A DNA stretch of 64,000 nt from Marispirochaeta sp. (GTDB lineage: Bacteria; Spirochaetota; Spirochaetia; JC444; Marispirochaetaceae), in the NCBI RefSeq assembly GCF_963668165.1, contig NZ_OY764212.1:248001-312000 (forward strand). The letters run 5' to 3'. The notes below the pieces were generated by a model, which was given only the letters and a program-made list of their open reading frames with translations, had not been told where the DNA came from and searched no databases. Of this stretch, positions 1-8,923 are shown piece by piece. The position numbers and the translations under genes were made by a program. Each line of letters opens with the position of its first letter. The stretch's first letter is position 1.

Positions 1-72
1 CCGTGCCGCTTTTGCGGTGCGGTTCGGCAGAATAGCAAGGTCCCATAATTTTTTGCATGAAAGGATCCATAA

Positions 73-501
73 ATGAAAGATTTTATCGGTAAACCCGGCA
101 GAACAGTCATTCTTGAGCTCCAACGCGGCGAGAAACTTTTAGAAAGTGTCCGGGAGTATATGGCGCAAAGAGGAATCAAAAATGCCATATTATCCAGCGC
201 GGTTGGCTCTCTAATGCGTTTGATCGTGCATAAGCCGACAGGTATTGATGCCGCGGCGGTAGACGAGTTTGAAACTATCGAAGATGCCATGGAGGTATGC
301 TCACTTACAGGAAGTGTGATCGGCGGAGAACCCCATTTTCACATTGTCGCTTCCGGTGTAAAAGGCCTGTATGCCGGGCATGTTGAACCGGATACGGAAG
401 TTCTCTATCTTCTGGAGCTGACCTTTACGGAGGTTACCGGCCTTGAACTGGAACGTAAACGTACCCCGGAAAATGTTAAGAAAATCTTTGCTGTTACATG
501 A
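73..501 (+). CDS. PPC (DUF296) domain protein
   Basis: A 142-residue protein that is almost entirely one PPC/DUF296 domain, the fold shared by plant AT-hook proteins and small bacterial proteins of unclear role. The hallmark glycine-histidine segment GEPHFHIVASG is present near residues 85-95, followed by the usual hydrophobic strands. No AT-hook is visible, so DNA binding cannot be assumed. An AAGGA ribosome site lies just before the ATG. The next gene starts 19 bases after the stop on the same strand, suggesting co-transcription with the TIM-barrel enzyme. Confidence 0.8.
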   Translation: MKDFIGKPGRTVILELQRGEKLLESVREYMAQRGIKNAILSSAVGSLMRLIVHKPTGIDAAAVDEFETIEDAMEVCSLTGSVIGGEPHFHIVASGVKGLYAGHVEPDTEVLYLLELTFTEVTGLELERKRTPENVKKIFAVT

Positions 502-519
502 TTTTGTTATGAGGTCCCG

Positions 520-1446
520 ATGGATATAAAGCGGCCCTTTCGGTTAAGCTCCGTGCTGACAGGTTTTTTCCCGGAAAGCGTGAATAAGCTTGAAACTCTC
601 CTGGATGGTATAGCGCTTTCGGCTGAAATGGGTTTTGATACGGTTGAATTCTTTTACGATGGACCGGAAACGGATCAAGTACGGAAAGCCCTGGATCTGC
701 ACGGTATGGCATCGATCTTTTTAGCTTCCTACGGTATGAAAACCCGTAGACTTGATCCGGGGCATCCTGACAGGACGGAAGGCGGCCGGGTATTCGATCT
801 TATACAAGAATGGATAAACAAAGCCAGGGAATGCGGCAGTCCGCGGGTTATGATCGTCAGTGGACCAGAATGCCAGGAACCGAGGGAGCGAGAGAAGTGT
901 CTGCGCCGGACCAGGGCTTTGATTCACGCCCTGTGTGACTATGGGGCCCAGGGATCCGAGCCTGTCCAGATAAGTCTTGAACCGTTTAACAATACCGGCG
1001 AACCCTCACTTCTGCTGGGTCCCACTTACCGCAGCACAGCGATGGCAGAGTCTCTGTCTGCAGACTGTGTCAATTTCAGTCTGACCATCGACCTGAGCCA
1101 CCTGCTGCAATTGCGGGAAGACCCGCAGAAGAGTGTAGATGAAGCTGCCAGGTACTGCTCGCATATCCATCTCGCGAATTGTGTGATTCGTGATCCCGGG
1201 CATCCGCTTTTTGGTGATAAACATCCGCCTTTCGGCGTACCTGAAGGCGAGGTAGATAAAGAGTTTCTGACAGCTTTTCTCAAGAAAATACTCATGAATA
1301 AGGTCCTCCTTAATCATCCGTCTCCTCTGACAATTGGGCTTGAAGTTATTACCCGCGGAGCAGAAGATCCCGCTGAGGTTATGGCGGAAGCGAAGCGGAC
1401 TTTTGATACAGTCTATAATTCAAGCATCCGGACAGGGGCCGGATGA
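520..1446 (+). CDS. Sugar phosphate isomerase/epimerase-like TIM barrel protein
   Basis: A 308-residue member of the xylose-isomerase-like TIM barrel (AP endonuclease 2) superfamily. The metal-ligand strands expected of the family can be seen: ISLEPFN near residue 150, TIDLSHL near 188, SHIHLANC near 213 and IGLEV near 275. Members isomerise or epimerise sugars or inositols using a divalent metal; the substrate cannot be read from sequence. GAGGT precedes the ATG. It follows the PPC gene closely and is probably in the same transcript. Confidence 0.75.
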   Translation: MDIKRPFRLSSVLTGFFPESVNKLETLLDGIALSAEMGFDTVEFFYDGPETDQVRKALDLHGMASIFLASYGMKTRRLDPGHPDRTEGGRVFDLIQEWINKARECGSPRVMIVSGPECQEPREREKCLRRTRALIHALCDYGAQGSEPVQISLEPFNNTGEPSLLLGPTYRSTAMAESLSADCVNFSLTIDLSHLLQLREDPQKSVDEAARYCSHIHLANCVIRDPGHPLFGDKHPPFGVPEGEVDKEFLTAFLKKILMNKVLLNHPSPLTIGLEVITRGAEDPAEVMAEAKRTFDTVYNSSIRTGAG

Positions 1447-1521
1447 TCCCTCCTCAATGCCTTGTAATACCCTTCTCGGCCTGATATCCTTTGCTAATAC
1501 ATCTCTTTAGGTTGCGGCTGT

Positions 1522-1866
1522 ATGACGATTCAGATTTTCGGCACAAAGAAGTGCAAGGACACACAGAAGGCAGTACGGTTTTTCAAGGAACGGGGTATTA
1601 ACCCGCATCAGGTGGATCTAAAGGAAAAAGGGATCTCTCCCGGAGAGCTTTCAAATGTCGCACGGGCCGTGGGACGGGAAAAACTCATCGATCCTGAGAG
1701 CAAAGCCTACAAGGAGAAGGGGATGGCCTACATGGACTTTGATCCTGAGGAGGAGGTCCTGGAAAATCCGTTGCTTTTAAAGACCCCGGTTGTTCGCAAT
1801 GGAAAAGAAGCCACTATCGGTCATGATCCGGAGACCTGGCAGGCATGGATCGAAAAGGAACGTTGA
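1522..1866 (+). CDS. ArsC/Spx-family thioredoxin-fold protein
   Basis: A 114-residue arsenate-reductase-like protein of the ArsC/YffB/Spx group. The N-terminal active-site segment GTKKCKDTQKA places the conserved Cys at residue 11. The C-terminal LLKTPVVRNG segment aligns with the conserved cis-proline loop. Classical ArsC has an arginine-rich LIRRP loop, and here it reads LLKTP, so true arsenate reductase activity is doubtful; a redox or reductase-like role is more likely. Its 3' end overlaps the start of the next gene by 22 bases, implying translational coupling. Confidence 0.75.
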   Translation: MTIQIFGTKKCKDTQKAVRFFKERGINPHQVDLKEKGISPGELSNVARAVGREKLIDPESKAYKEKGMAYMDFDPEEEVLENPLLLKTPVVRNGKEATIGHDPETWQAWIEKER

Positions 1867-2672
1867 CCATTAATAACCAGGTGCGCTACGCTGTTTTGGG
1901 AAGCGGTTCATCTGCCAACGCGTATATATTCTCCTATGGAGGCAGGTCTTTAATCGTCGATAACGGGTTCAGCGTTAAGGAGGCCCTTGCGCGGATGGAC
2001 AAGGCCGGAATCTCCCCTGCTTCCGTTGACGGACTGTTCCTGACGCATACCCACGGGGATCATCTTAAAGGGGCAGGGGCTCTGTGCAGGCGGCTGAAAA
2101 TTCCCATGTTTATCTCCGCCGGATTGAAGCTTCCCGATTCTGTTGGAAAACTACCGGGGTTGTACACGATGCAGCCCGGCAGAGACCATAATTTTTCCTG
2201 GTGCAGCTGCTTACCATTTTCCACCTGTCATGATGTGGAGAAACCTGTGGGCTACAGTTTTACCATTCAGGGAGAGCGCATGACCGTACTTACGGATACC
2301 GGTGAGCTTTCCGATGAGATGTTTTATCTTGCATCTTCCAGCAGGGTCCTGTTTCTGGAGGCTAATTACGATCCCGGGATGCTCTCAAACGGGCCCTATC
2401 CTGCCAGCCTGAAACGGCGAATCTCCTCAAAGCTGGGGCATCTGTCCAATCTTCAGGCTGCTGATTTCCTTGCGGAAATCAGCAGCCGACACACAGTAAT
2501 GCCGGAATCAGTCTATCTTTGTCATCTGTCCCAAAATAATAACCGCCCAGAAAAGGTCCATGAGGCACTGGAGGCTTCCCGGGCTGCAAATCTGCATTAC
2601 CGAATACTTGATCGAGGAGAGCTCTGCACGGGCGAGTTTTTTATTGGCAATTCCAGGAACCTTGGGCCGTAA
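1845..2672 (+). CDS. MBL-fold metallohydrolase (YycJ/WalJ-like)
   Basis: A 275-residue metallo-beta-lactamase-fold hydrolase. The metal motif HTHGDH is at residues 68-73, the Asp ligand is in VLTDTG, and later His/Asp positions fall in LGHLS and LCHLS. The size and the opening YAVLGSGSSANAY segment fit the YycJ/WalJ exonuclease-like group. The true start could be the first ATG, which lies inside the arsC-like gene, or the GTG at 1881, which begins just before the first beta strand. The gene sits 9 bases before the acyl-CoA synthetase gene. Confidence 0.8.
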   Translation: MDRKGTLTINNQVRYAVLGSGSSANAYIFSYGGRSLIVDNGFSVKEALARMDKAGISPASVDGLFLTHTHGDHLKGAGALCRRLKIPMFISAGLKLPDSVGKLPGLYTMQPGRDHNFSWCSCLPFSTCHDVEKPVGYSFTIQGERMTVLTDTGELSDEMFYLASSSRVLFLEANYDPGMLSNGPYPASLKRRISSKLGHLSNLQAADFLAEISSRHTVMPESVYLCHLSQNNNRPEKVHEALEASRAANLHYRILDRGELCTGEFFIGNSRNLGP

Positions 2673-2681
2673 GGAGAATGT

Positions 2682-4400
2682 ATGAATACAAACGCTACCA
2701 TGCTAAACCATGTACTTTTTAATAGTGCCGCCGGGTACCCTGATTATCCCGCATTGGGCTTCGCCGGTGAGGAGCCCTTCAACTATTCAAGCTGCGCCAA
2801 TCTTGTTGACCGGCTTGCCGCCCGACTGGTCTCCGATGGTATTCTACCGGGCGAACGGGTTGGACTGTTAAGCGAAAACATGCCCCACTGGGGTATTGCC
2901 TACATGGCAATCAACCGGGCAGGCGGTATTGTTGTGCCGGTGCTACCCGATTTTCACCCCGAGGATATTGCTTCGATTCTTTCTCACGCGGGAATTAAAG
3001 CCTGTTTTATTTCCAGACGTCTTTCTCCAAAGCTTGACGCCGCGGGGTTTACCGGTTCGCCGGTGAGTCTCTATCTGGCAGATTCGCTTGCTCCGCTTCA
3101 GAATCTGAAAACGGAATCGATTACCGCTGCCGAGTCACTTTCGGCGGATGATTTCCTGCCGGAAAAAGGGTTCAGTTACCCCGGCAGTCTTAAGGACCCG
3201 GCGGTCATTATCTACACCTCCGGTACCACCGGACATTCCAAGGGTGTTGTTCTTTCTAACGAAAACATCATTTTTAATGCTGAAAAGACCAGTGTAATTC
3301 CCGGGATCAAGCCCGGGGAATCTATGCTTTCAATTCTGCCTCTCGCCCATACCTACGAGTGTACCATTGGTCTGATAATCCCTCTGCTCATGGGCTGCGG
3401 GGTCTATTATTTACGCCGTCCGCCCTCAGCGACTGTTCTTATGCCGGCATTAAAAAAGGTCCGGCCTCATCTGATACTCTCGGTGCCGCTGCTGATCGAA
3501 AAGCTGTACCGGCAGAGCGTATTACCTTCATTCAAAAAGAGCCCGCTATTGCGACGTCTGCATGCCACAACCCCGGGGCGTAAAATACTGAATCGTCTGG
3601 CGGGCAAAAAGCTGAGAAAGGCTTTTGGAGGACGCTTGTACTTTTTCGGTATCGGAGGTGCAGCCCTTGCTCCGGAGGTTGAGGATTTCCTGATCGAAGC
3701 GAAGTTTCCCTATGCGATCGGTTATGGACTGACCGAAACCTCCCCCCTTATCGCAGGTTCGGATAACCCTCATATGAAGGCCCGGTCTACAGGCAAGCCT
3801 ATTGAAGGTATCGAAGTAAAAATTGCTGATCCCGACGATGAGACCGGCGAAGGAGAGATCCTTGTCAGGGGCCCCATTGTGATGCAGGGATACTACAAGG
3901 CTCCGGAAAAGACTGCCGAGGTCATAGACAATGACGGGTGGTTCCATACCGGCGACCTGGGGGTTTTTGACGATGATGGACGCCTCTATATTAAAGGGCG
4001 TATGAAGAATCTGATCCTGGGGCCAAGCGGAGAGAACATCTATCCTGAAGCAATCGAATCAATAATAAACAGCTTTGACTTTGTAGAGGACTCCCTGGTT
4101 TTTCAGGACCAGGGAGAGTTGAGTGCCAGGATACATATTAATTACGACGCTTTCATGGAGCATCTTCACCACCTGGCTGAATCCGCGGCGGATTTTCCTC
4201 GGGAGATCAGGGAGTATCTTAACGAATTGCGGAAGTCAGTGAATAACCGGCTGAGCAGTTTTTCCCGGATCGGAAAATTCATAGAGCAGAAAGAGCCCTT
4301 TGAAAAAACGCCGACCCAGAAGATTAAGCGTTTTCTCTACGATGCGCTTCACCGCCACGGACATGATGATTCCAACGGCAGTAATGGCAGCAGCTCATAG
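2682..4400 (+). CDS. Long-chain acyl-CoA synthetase (AMP-forming)
   Basis: A 572-residue AMP-dependent synthetase/ligase. The P-loop IIYTSGTTGHSKG lies near residue 180, the adenylate motif GYGLTETSP near 350, and the hinge region with HTGDLG and KGRMKN near 425-445. Size and the TETSP form suit a fatty-acid CoA ligase like FadD15. AAGGAG precedes the ATG at ideal spacing. The extreme C-terminus is low-complexity (DDSNGSNGSSS). It is encoded by DNA that also encodes the C-terminus of the convergent NagZ-like gene, a 52-base overlap. Confidence 0.85.
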   Translation: MNTNATMLNHVLFNSAAGYPDYPALGFAGEEPFNYSSCANLVDRLAARLVSDGILPGERVGLLSENMPHWGIAYMAINRAGGIVVPVLPDFHPEDIASILSHAGIKACFISRRLSPKLDAAGFTGSPVSLYLADSLAPLQNLKTESITAAESLSADDFLPEKGFSYPGSLKDPAVIIYTSGTTGHSKGVVLSNENIIFNAEKTSVIPGIKPGESMLSILPLAHTYECTIGLIIPLLMGCGVYYLRRPPSATVLMPALKKVRPHLILSVPLLIEKLYRQSVLPSFKKSPLLRRLHATTPGRKILNRLAGKKLRKAFGGRLYFFGIGGAALAPEVEDFLIEAKFPYAIGYGLTETSPLIAGSDNPHMKARSTGKPIEGIEVKIADPDDETGEGEILVRGPIVMQGYYKAPEKTAEVIDNDGWFHTGDLGVFDDDGRLYIKGRMKNLILGPSGENIYPEAIESIINSFDFVEDSLVFQDQGELSARIHINYDAFMEHLHHLAESAADFPREIREYLNELRKSVNNRLSSFSRIGKFIEQKEPFEKTPTQKIKRFLYDALHRHGHDDSNGSNGSSS

Positions 4401-5653
4401 GGGGCTGGCGTTTTGTTCTTGCGGGCCAGGAACTTCTGTTTAGCCGCGGCTATCCGTTTGAGAGAATCGTCAAGCCTCTGCTCTGGAATGCGTCCGCTTT
4501 CCAGAGCCTTAAGGAGTATCTGCCGTGATTCAGTTGGCGAAACCGGCATAAGCAGGATATCTGCGCCGGCTTCAAAAGCAAGAAGGGGAAGCTCCGCGGT
4601 GTTGTAAAACGCTGTAACCCCGCCCATCCTGAGGCTGTCGGTAAATATCAGTCCCTTGTAGTTCATATAGTTCCTGAGCAGGGTGTCATTTATGTTCATA
4701 GATAGACTGGCCGGCTTTTCCGTGCTGTCCAGTGAAGGAACAATAATATGACCCGTCATAATGCCGCCGATCCCCTGACCAATTAAAGAGGTAAAAGGAA
4801 CCAGTTCCCGCTGTATAAGAAGGTTCAGAGAGGCATCCAGGACGGTCTTCTCGGTGTGGGAATCGCCGTAGGCTGCACCATGACCGGGAAAGTGTTTTGC
4901 CACCGAAAGGATGCCCTCTGCTTCCAGGGCTCTTGAAAAGGCGACTGCCATTTCCGAGACTATCTGCGGTTCGGTTCCGTAGCTTCTTTCTCCAATAGCG
5001 CCGCCGCTTCCGGGAATATGGATGTCCGCGACGGGCGCGAAGTTTACCGAAAAGCCCAGATCCTTAAGCTGCCTGGCTATGGTTCTTCCGGCCCACTGTG
5101 CCTGTGTTACGTGCCCGGAAGAGCCGATTACGCGGGCTGCAGGAACCGGAACTCCTTTCATGCCGGGAACTGCATTTAATCGGCTGACAACGCCTCCCTC
5201 CTCGTCAAGCGCAACAAATGGAGGAACAGTGGTAAGGGCCTTTAGATCTGTTATAAGCTTCATGGTCTGCTCGGGATTTACAAGATTATCTGCAAAGAGA
5301 ATGTACCCGCCAGGCTGAAGGTCTGCCGCCCATTCACGAAAGGAGTCGTCTATCTTTGTAAGCAGTTTTCCGTTCCGGGGGTCCCGGACCTCAACCATAA
5401 AGAGCTGTCCGATCTTCTCTCTTCGGTCCATCAGTTCGATGTCAGCAGCCATCGGAGTTATGCCCTGTATAATCTCCGAACCCTTTTCCCGGAGAAGATT
5501 CTCATGAGAAGCCGGGCTGCTGTCGGCTTTTTGAGGTATTTCCGTTTTAGTTGATCGCACAGGAAGCCCGTCTGTTTTTTGTTTTTCCTGCAGACTTGTG
5601 CATGAATTAAAGAGAATTATTACGGCGAAAACCGGCAGCAGCAAAGGGTTCAT
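4349..5653 (-). CDS. Glycoside hydrolase family 3 lipoprotein (NagZ-like beta-N-acetylhexosaminidase)
   Basis: A 434-residue GH3 enzyme, probably cleaving beta-N-acetylglucosamine from peptidoglycan fragments. It carries the NagZ signature KHFPGHGAAYGDSH with the catalytic His/Asp dyad, and the nucleophile Asp in FTDSLRMGGV. Upstream FVALDEEGG also fits the family. I start at the ATG at 5653 because it gives a compact lipoprotein signal ending LFNSC and has AAGGGA before it; the upstream in-frame ATG at 5689 adds only a polar extension. NagZ is usually cytoplasmic, so a lipoprotein form implies a periplasmic, membrane-anchored enzyme. Its 3' end overlaps the convergent synthetase gene. Confidence 0.85.
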   Translation of the reverse strand: MNPLLLPVFAVIILFNSCTSLQEKQKTDGLPVRSTKTEIPQKADSSPASHENLLREKGSEIIQGITPMAADIELMDRREKIGQLFMVEVRDPRNGKLLTKIDDSFREWAADLQPGGYILFADNLVNPEQTMKLITDLKALTTVPPFVALDEEGGVVSRLNAVPGMKGVPVPAARVIGSSGHVTQAQWAGRTIARQLKDLGFSVNFAPVADIHIPGSGGAIGERSYGTEPQIVSEMAVAFSRALEAEGILSVAKHFPGHGAAYGDSHTEKTVLDASLNLLIQRELVPFTSLIGQGIGGIMTGHIIVPSLDSTEKPASLSMNINDTLLRNYMNYKGLIFTDSLRMGGVTAFYNTAELPLLAFEAGADILLMPVSPTESRQILLKALESGRIPEQRLDDSLKRIAAAKQKFLARKNKTPAPYELLPLLPLESSCPWR

Positions 5654-5698
5654 ATCCCTTTTGTAAACCATAGATGCGGCCTTATGCAATCGGGATGC

Positions 5699-5728
5699 TT
5701 GTATTTACTGCACGAAAACGGGTATACT
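5699..5728 (+). promoter_or_regulatory. Putative sigma-70 promoter of the DAHP synthase gene
   Basis: TTGTAT and TATACT separated by 18 bases, about 45 bases upstream of the ribosome site and ATG at 5774. It lies in the divergent region shared with the NagZ-like gene. The call rests on match to consensus only. Confidence 0.45.
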
Positions 5729-5773
5729 TACCTGAGCGTACCTATTAATAAGAACACAAGGAAAGGAATTATC

Positions 5774-6835
5774 ATGGCTGAAGCCAATCCCCTGCATCCA
5801 TTATCAGATATTCATATACGCAAGGCCCACCCGCTTATTTCTCCCGCAGCTCTGAAAGAGTTATATCCTGTGACATCGACAAGCAATGAAACGGTCTTTA
5901 CAGGCAGAAAACAGGTAGTCGATATACTGAAAGGCAGGGACAAGCGTCTGCTGGGGATCGTCGGCCCCTGTTCCATTCACAGCCGCAAAGTCGCCCTCGA
6001 TTTCGCGGAACGCTTAAAAGGTCTGCAGGAGAAGGTCAAGGAGAGCATGCTGCTGTTAATGCGGGTCTATTTTGAAAAGCCCCGAACCGTGCTCGGCTGG
6101 CGGGGTATGGTTACGGATCCTGATCTTGACGGTAGTTATAAAATAGAGAAAGGGCTCAAACAGGCTCGGCAGATATTGCTGGAGATTACCGGAATGGGAG
6201 TACCGGTTGGTTCAGAGATTCTGGAACCAATTATTCCACAGTACATTGCGGATCTTATTTCCTGGGCGGCCATCGGAGCCCGGACAACGGAGAGCCAGAC
6301 TCACCGACAAATGGCCTCCGGACTGTCAATGCCGGTGGGCTTTAAGAACGGGACCTCCGGCAACCTCAGACTTGCTGTTGACGCCATGGAAGCCTCCCGC
6401 CATCCCCAGAGTTTTATCGGTATCGACCAGGCAGGCAATACCTGTGTCCTGCATACAACCGGCAATCCGGATAACCATATAATTCTGCGCGGGGGCCGCG
6501 ATGCACCCAATTACTACGAGGAGAATGTGGAAGAGGCCCGGGAGATGCTCCTTGCCGGCGGAATTTATCCGGCAATCATGGTCGACTGCAGCCATATGAA
6601 CTCGGGAAAAGATCCTTCCCGGCAGGGCAGGGTGCTGCGGGCCGTCGCGGACTATCGAAAAAGGGGTTTGAACGAGGTAGTCGGCTTCATGCTCGAGAGC
6701 AACCTTTTTGAAGGCAGTCAGTCTATCGGCACGAACCCCGCCGATCTTACTTACGGAGTGTCAGTAACCGACGCCTGTATCGGCTGGGACGAGACCGAGC
6801 GGATGCTCCTGGAGACTCATGAAACCCTTTCCTGA
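5774..6835 (+). CDS. aroF: 3-deoxy-7-phosphoheptulonate synthase (DAHP synthase, class I)
   Basis: A 353-residue class I DAHP synthase that condenses phosphoenolpyruvate with erythrose 4-phosphate at the entry to the shikimate pathway. Family motifs include IVGPCSIHS, MRVYFEKPRT, GWRGMVTDPD, IGARTTESQTHR and MVDCSHMNSGK. An in-frame ATG at 5684 would add 30 residues, but the ATG at 5774 has an AAGGAAAGGA ribosome site and gives the usual AroF/G/H length. Which feedback isozyme it is cannot be read here. It is monocistronic, with the NagZ-like gene divergent. Confidence 0.9.
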   Translation: MAEANPLHPLSDIHIRKAHPLISPAALKELYPVTSTSNETVFTGRKQVVDILKGRDKRLLGIVGPCSIHSRKVALDFAERLKGLQEKVKESMLLLMRVYFEKPRTVLGWRGMVTDPDLDGSYKIEKGLKQARQILLEITGMGVPVGSEILEPIIPQYIADLISWAAIGARTTESQTHRQMASGLSMPVGFKNGTSGNLRLAVDAMEASRHPQSFIGIDQAGNTCVLHTTGNPDNHIILRGGRDAPNYYEENVEEAREMLLAGGIYPAIMVDCSHMNSGKDPSRQGRVLRAVADYRKRGLNEVVGFMLESNLFEGSQSIGTNPADLTYGVSVTDACIGWDETERMLLETHETLS

Positions 6836-6926
6836 GCAATACCGGCCTGACCTGCTCTGATTTGCGCTTAGCCGGTTTTATTGGTATCTTGAGGCAACAG
6901 GTATCAATTACGAAGGAGGATAACGT

Positions 6927-7481
6927 ATGGCAAATAAAAGAGCGGCCCTTCTGCTTGCCGATGGCTTTGAAGAGGTGGAAGCTGTTACGCCCATCGATCT
7001 TCTGCGGCGTGCCGGCATAGAGCTGGTTACCCTTGGAGTCACCGGCAATCCTGTTACCGGCGGCCACGATATTATTATTCATGCTGACAGGAAGATTGAT
7101 GACTTTGACTCCGAAGTGGACGCTGTTATTGTTCCCGGGGGAATGCCGGGAGCGGCCAATATCGCCGCTTCGGATTCAGCTGTAGAACTGATAGAAAAGG
7201 TATTCAAAAAAAATGGGCTCGTCGCAGCCATCTGCGCCGCCCCCGGGGTTGTGTTATATCCTCTGGGCATACTGGATAAGCGCAGGGCTACCTGTTTTCC
7301 CGGATTTGAAAAGGAGTGGACTAAAGCGACTTTCAGTGAGGAGCGGGTGGTCATTGACGGCAATGTCATAACCAGTCGCGGAGCAGGTACGGCCGCGGAG
7401 TTTACAGAAGCGATTATCGCCTGGCTGCTTGGAGATAAAGCCGCCGCGGACATCCATTCCCGGACCCTGCAAAAGGACTGA
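6927..7481 (+). CDS. DJ-1/PfpI family protein
   Basis: A 184-residue DJ-1/ThiJ-superfamily protein. The nucleophilic-elbow Cys103 lies in AAICAAPGVV and the supporting Glu is in ADGFEEVE near residue 15. IVPGGMPGA is the usual glycine loop. Such proteins are associated with glyoxal/methylglyoxal or oxidative-damage defence. An AAGGAGGA ribosome site precedes the ATG. A hairpin terminator follows 16 bases after the stop. Confidence 0.88.
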   Translation: MANKRAALLLADGFEEVEAVTPIDLLRRAGIELVTLGVTGNPVTGGHDIIIHADRKIDDFDSEVDAVIVPGGMPGAANIAASDSAVELIEKVFKKNGLVAAICAAPGVVLYPLGILDKRRATCFPGFEKEWTKATFSEERVVIDGNVITSRGAGTAAEFTEAIIAWLLGDKAAADIHSRTLQKD

Positions 7482-7496
7482 AAAAGACTAAAAAAA

Positions 7497-7523
7497 GACC
7501 GCCGGGAAGAATTCCCGACGGTC
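7497..7523. terminator. Bidirectional intrinsic terminator between DJ-1 gene and xylA
   Basis: Twelve-base arms GACCGCCGGGAA and TTCCCGACGGTC form a hairpin with one mismatch and a GAA loop. Read on the minus strand it is followed by a strong T tract (complement of the A run at 7481-7496), so it should end xylA transcripts well. On the plus strand it is followed by a weaker T-rich stretch. It lies between two convergent genes. Confidence 0.75.
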
Positions 7524-7559
7524 CGATTTGCTGTTTCTTTTCAGTCAGTTTTTTCGGAA

Positions 7560-8906
7560 TCAGCCGAATAGTATCTGATTTATAACATTCTCGATCTGTT
7601 CCTGTTTTCCGCTGATCCTGGGAATTTCTTTTACGCCTGCAGCGTAATCCCGCAGGTCTTCAAACCTGAGTTTCCCCTGTTCAAACTCGGCACCCTTACC
7701 GCTGTTATAGCTTTCGTAGCGGGAGTCCCGGAATTTTTTAACAAGTCCGCGGCTGAGTATCTTGTCAGCGGCTTCCAGGGCAATGGCAAAGGTATCCATA
7801 CCGCCGATATGAGCGTGGAACAGGTCTTCCAGATCGGTAGAGTTGCGCCGGACCTTGGCGTCGAAATTGAGCCCGCCGCTTCCCAGTCCTCCGTTCTGGA
7901 GGACAACCAGCATGGCGTGGGTTGCGTCGTAAACGTCGGTTGGAAACTGGTCGGTGTCCCATCCGTTCTGGGGGTCACCCCGGTTGGCATCGATGGATCC
8001 CAAAAGACCCGCGTTCGCGGCGACAGCCAGATCATGGGGGAAGGCTTTTCCTGCCAGGGTAGCGTGGTTGGCTTCTATGTTGATCATAAAATCGCCGGCA
8101 AGATCATAAGTTTTCAGGAAGGCGATAACCGCAGCGGCATCGCTGTCGTACTGATGCTTGGAAGGTTCCATGGGTTTGGGTTCTATCAGGAAGGGGCCCT
8201 TAAAACCGATCTTTCGGCCATAGTCCCGAGCCATGGAGAGGAACCGGGCCAGGTGTTCCTGCTCGCGCTTCATGTCGGTGTTGAACAGCTGGGTATATCC
8301 TTCTCTTCCTCCCCAGAATACGTAGTTCTCTCCTCCAAGCTTGACGTTGGCGTCCAGCATGGCTTTAACCTGAACCGCCGCCCAGGTAAGTACACGAAAA
8401 TCGGGATTCGTGGCTGCCCCGTTCATATAGCGGGGGTGAGAAAACATGTTCGCTGTGTTCCACAGTAACTTGATACCGGAGGCTTTCTGTCGTTCCAGAA
8501 GCATACCGGTTACCGTTTCTATTGTTTTCTCGTATTCAGTGACATCATCAGTATCGTTGGCATCCGGGGCAACGTCTACATCATGAAAGCAGTAGTAAGG
8601 AGCTCCCAGTTTTGTAAAGAACTCAAAGGCGGCATCCGCCCGCTCTTCCGCTTTTCTTAACTGATCATCAGACCGGTTCCAGGGACGGTCCTGGGTTTCC
8701 TCTCCGAAAGGATCGGAACCGTCTTCGGTCAGGGTGTGCCAGTAGGCAACTGCATAGCGTAGATGCTCCTTCATACTCTTGCCGGCAACAATCTTGTTTT
8801 CGTCATAGAATTTGAATGCCAGAGGATTGTCCGACCCCTTTCCCTCGTAGGGAATCTTTTCTATTCCATGAAAATACTCTTTCCCGCCGATAAATACCTT
8901 GCTCAT
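7560..8906 (-). CDS. xylA: Xylose isomerase
   Basis: A 448-residue class II xylose isomerase converting D-xylose to D-xylulose in the cytoplasm. Family motifs include [24 protein letters not shown] and the DANRGD metal region. GAGGAGG precedes the ATG. It lies 17 bases downstream of xylB on the same strand and ends at a strong hairpin terminator, giving a compact xylB-xylA operon. The divergent AraC-type gene beyond xylB is the likely regulator. Confidence 0.95.
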   Translation of the reverse strand: MSKVFIGGKEYFHGIEKIPYEGKGSDNPLAFKFYDENKIVAGKSMKEHLRYAVAYWHTLTEDGSDPFGEETQDRPWNRSDDQLRKAEERADAAFEFFTKLGAPYYCFHDVDVAPDANDTDDVTEYEKTIETVTGMLLERQKASGIKLLWNTANMFSHPRYMNGAATNPDFRVLTWAAVQVKAMLDANVKLGGENYVFWGGREGYTQLFNTDMKREQEHLARFLSMARDYGRKIGFKGPFLIEPKPMEPSKHQYDSDAAAVIAFLKTYDLAGDFMINIEANHATLAGKAFPHDLAVAANAGLLGSIDANRGDPQNGWDTDQFPTDVYDATHAMLVVLQNGGLGSGGLNFDAKVRRNSTDLEDLFHAHIGGMDTFAIALEAADKILSRGLVKKFRDSRYESYNSGKGAEFEQGKLRFEDLRDYAAGVKEIPRISGKQEQIENVINQILFG

Positions 8907-8923
8907 ACTTCCTCCTCAGGAGT

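Noticed and set aside
7809..8468. 219-codon plus-strand frame inside xylA
   Set aside because: It is antisense to the conserved xylose isomerase domain and has no ribosome site or recognisable motif.
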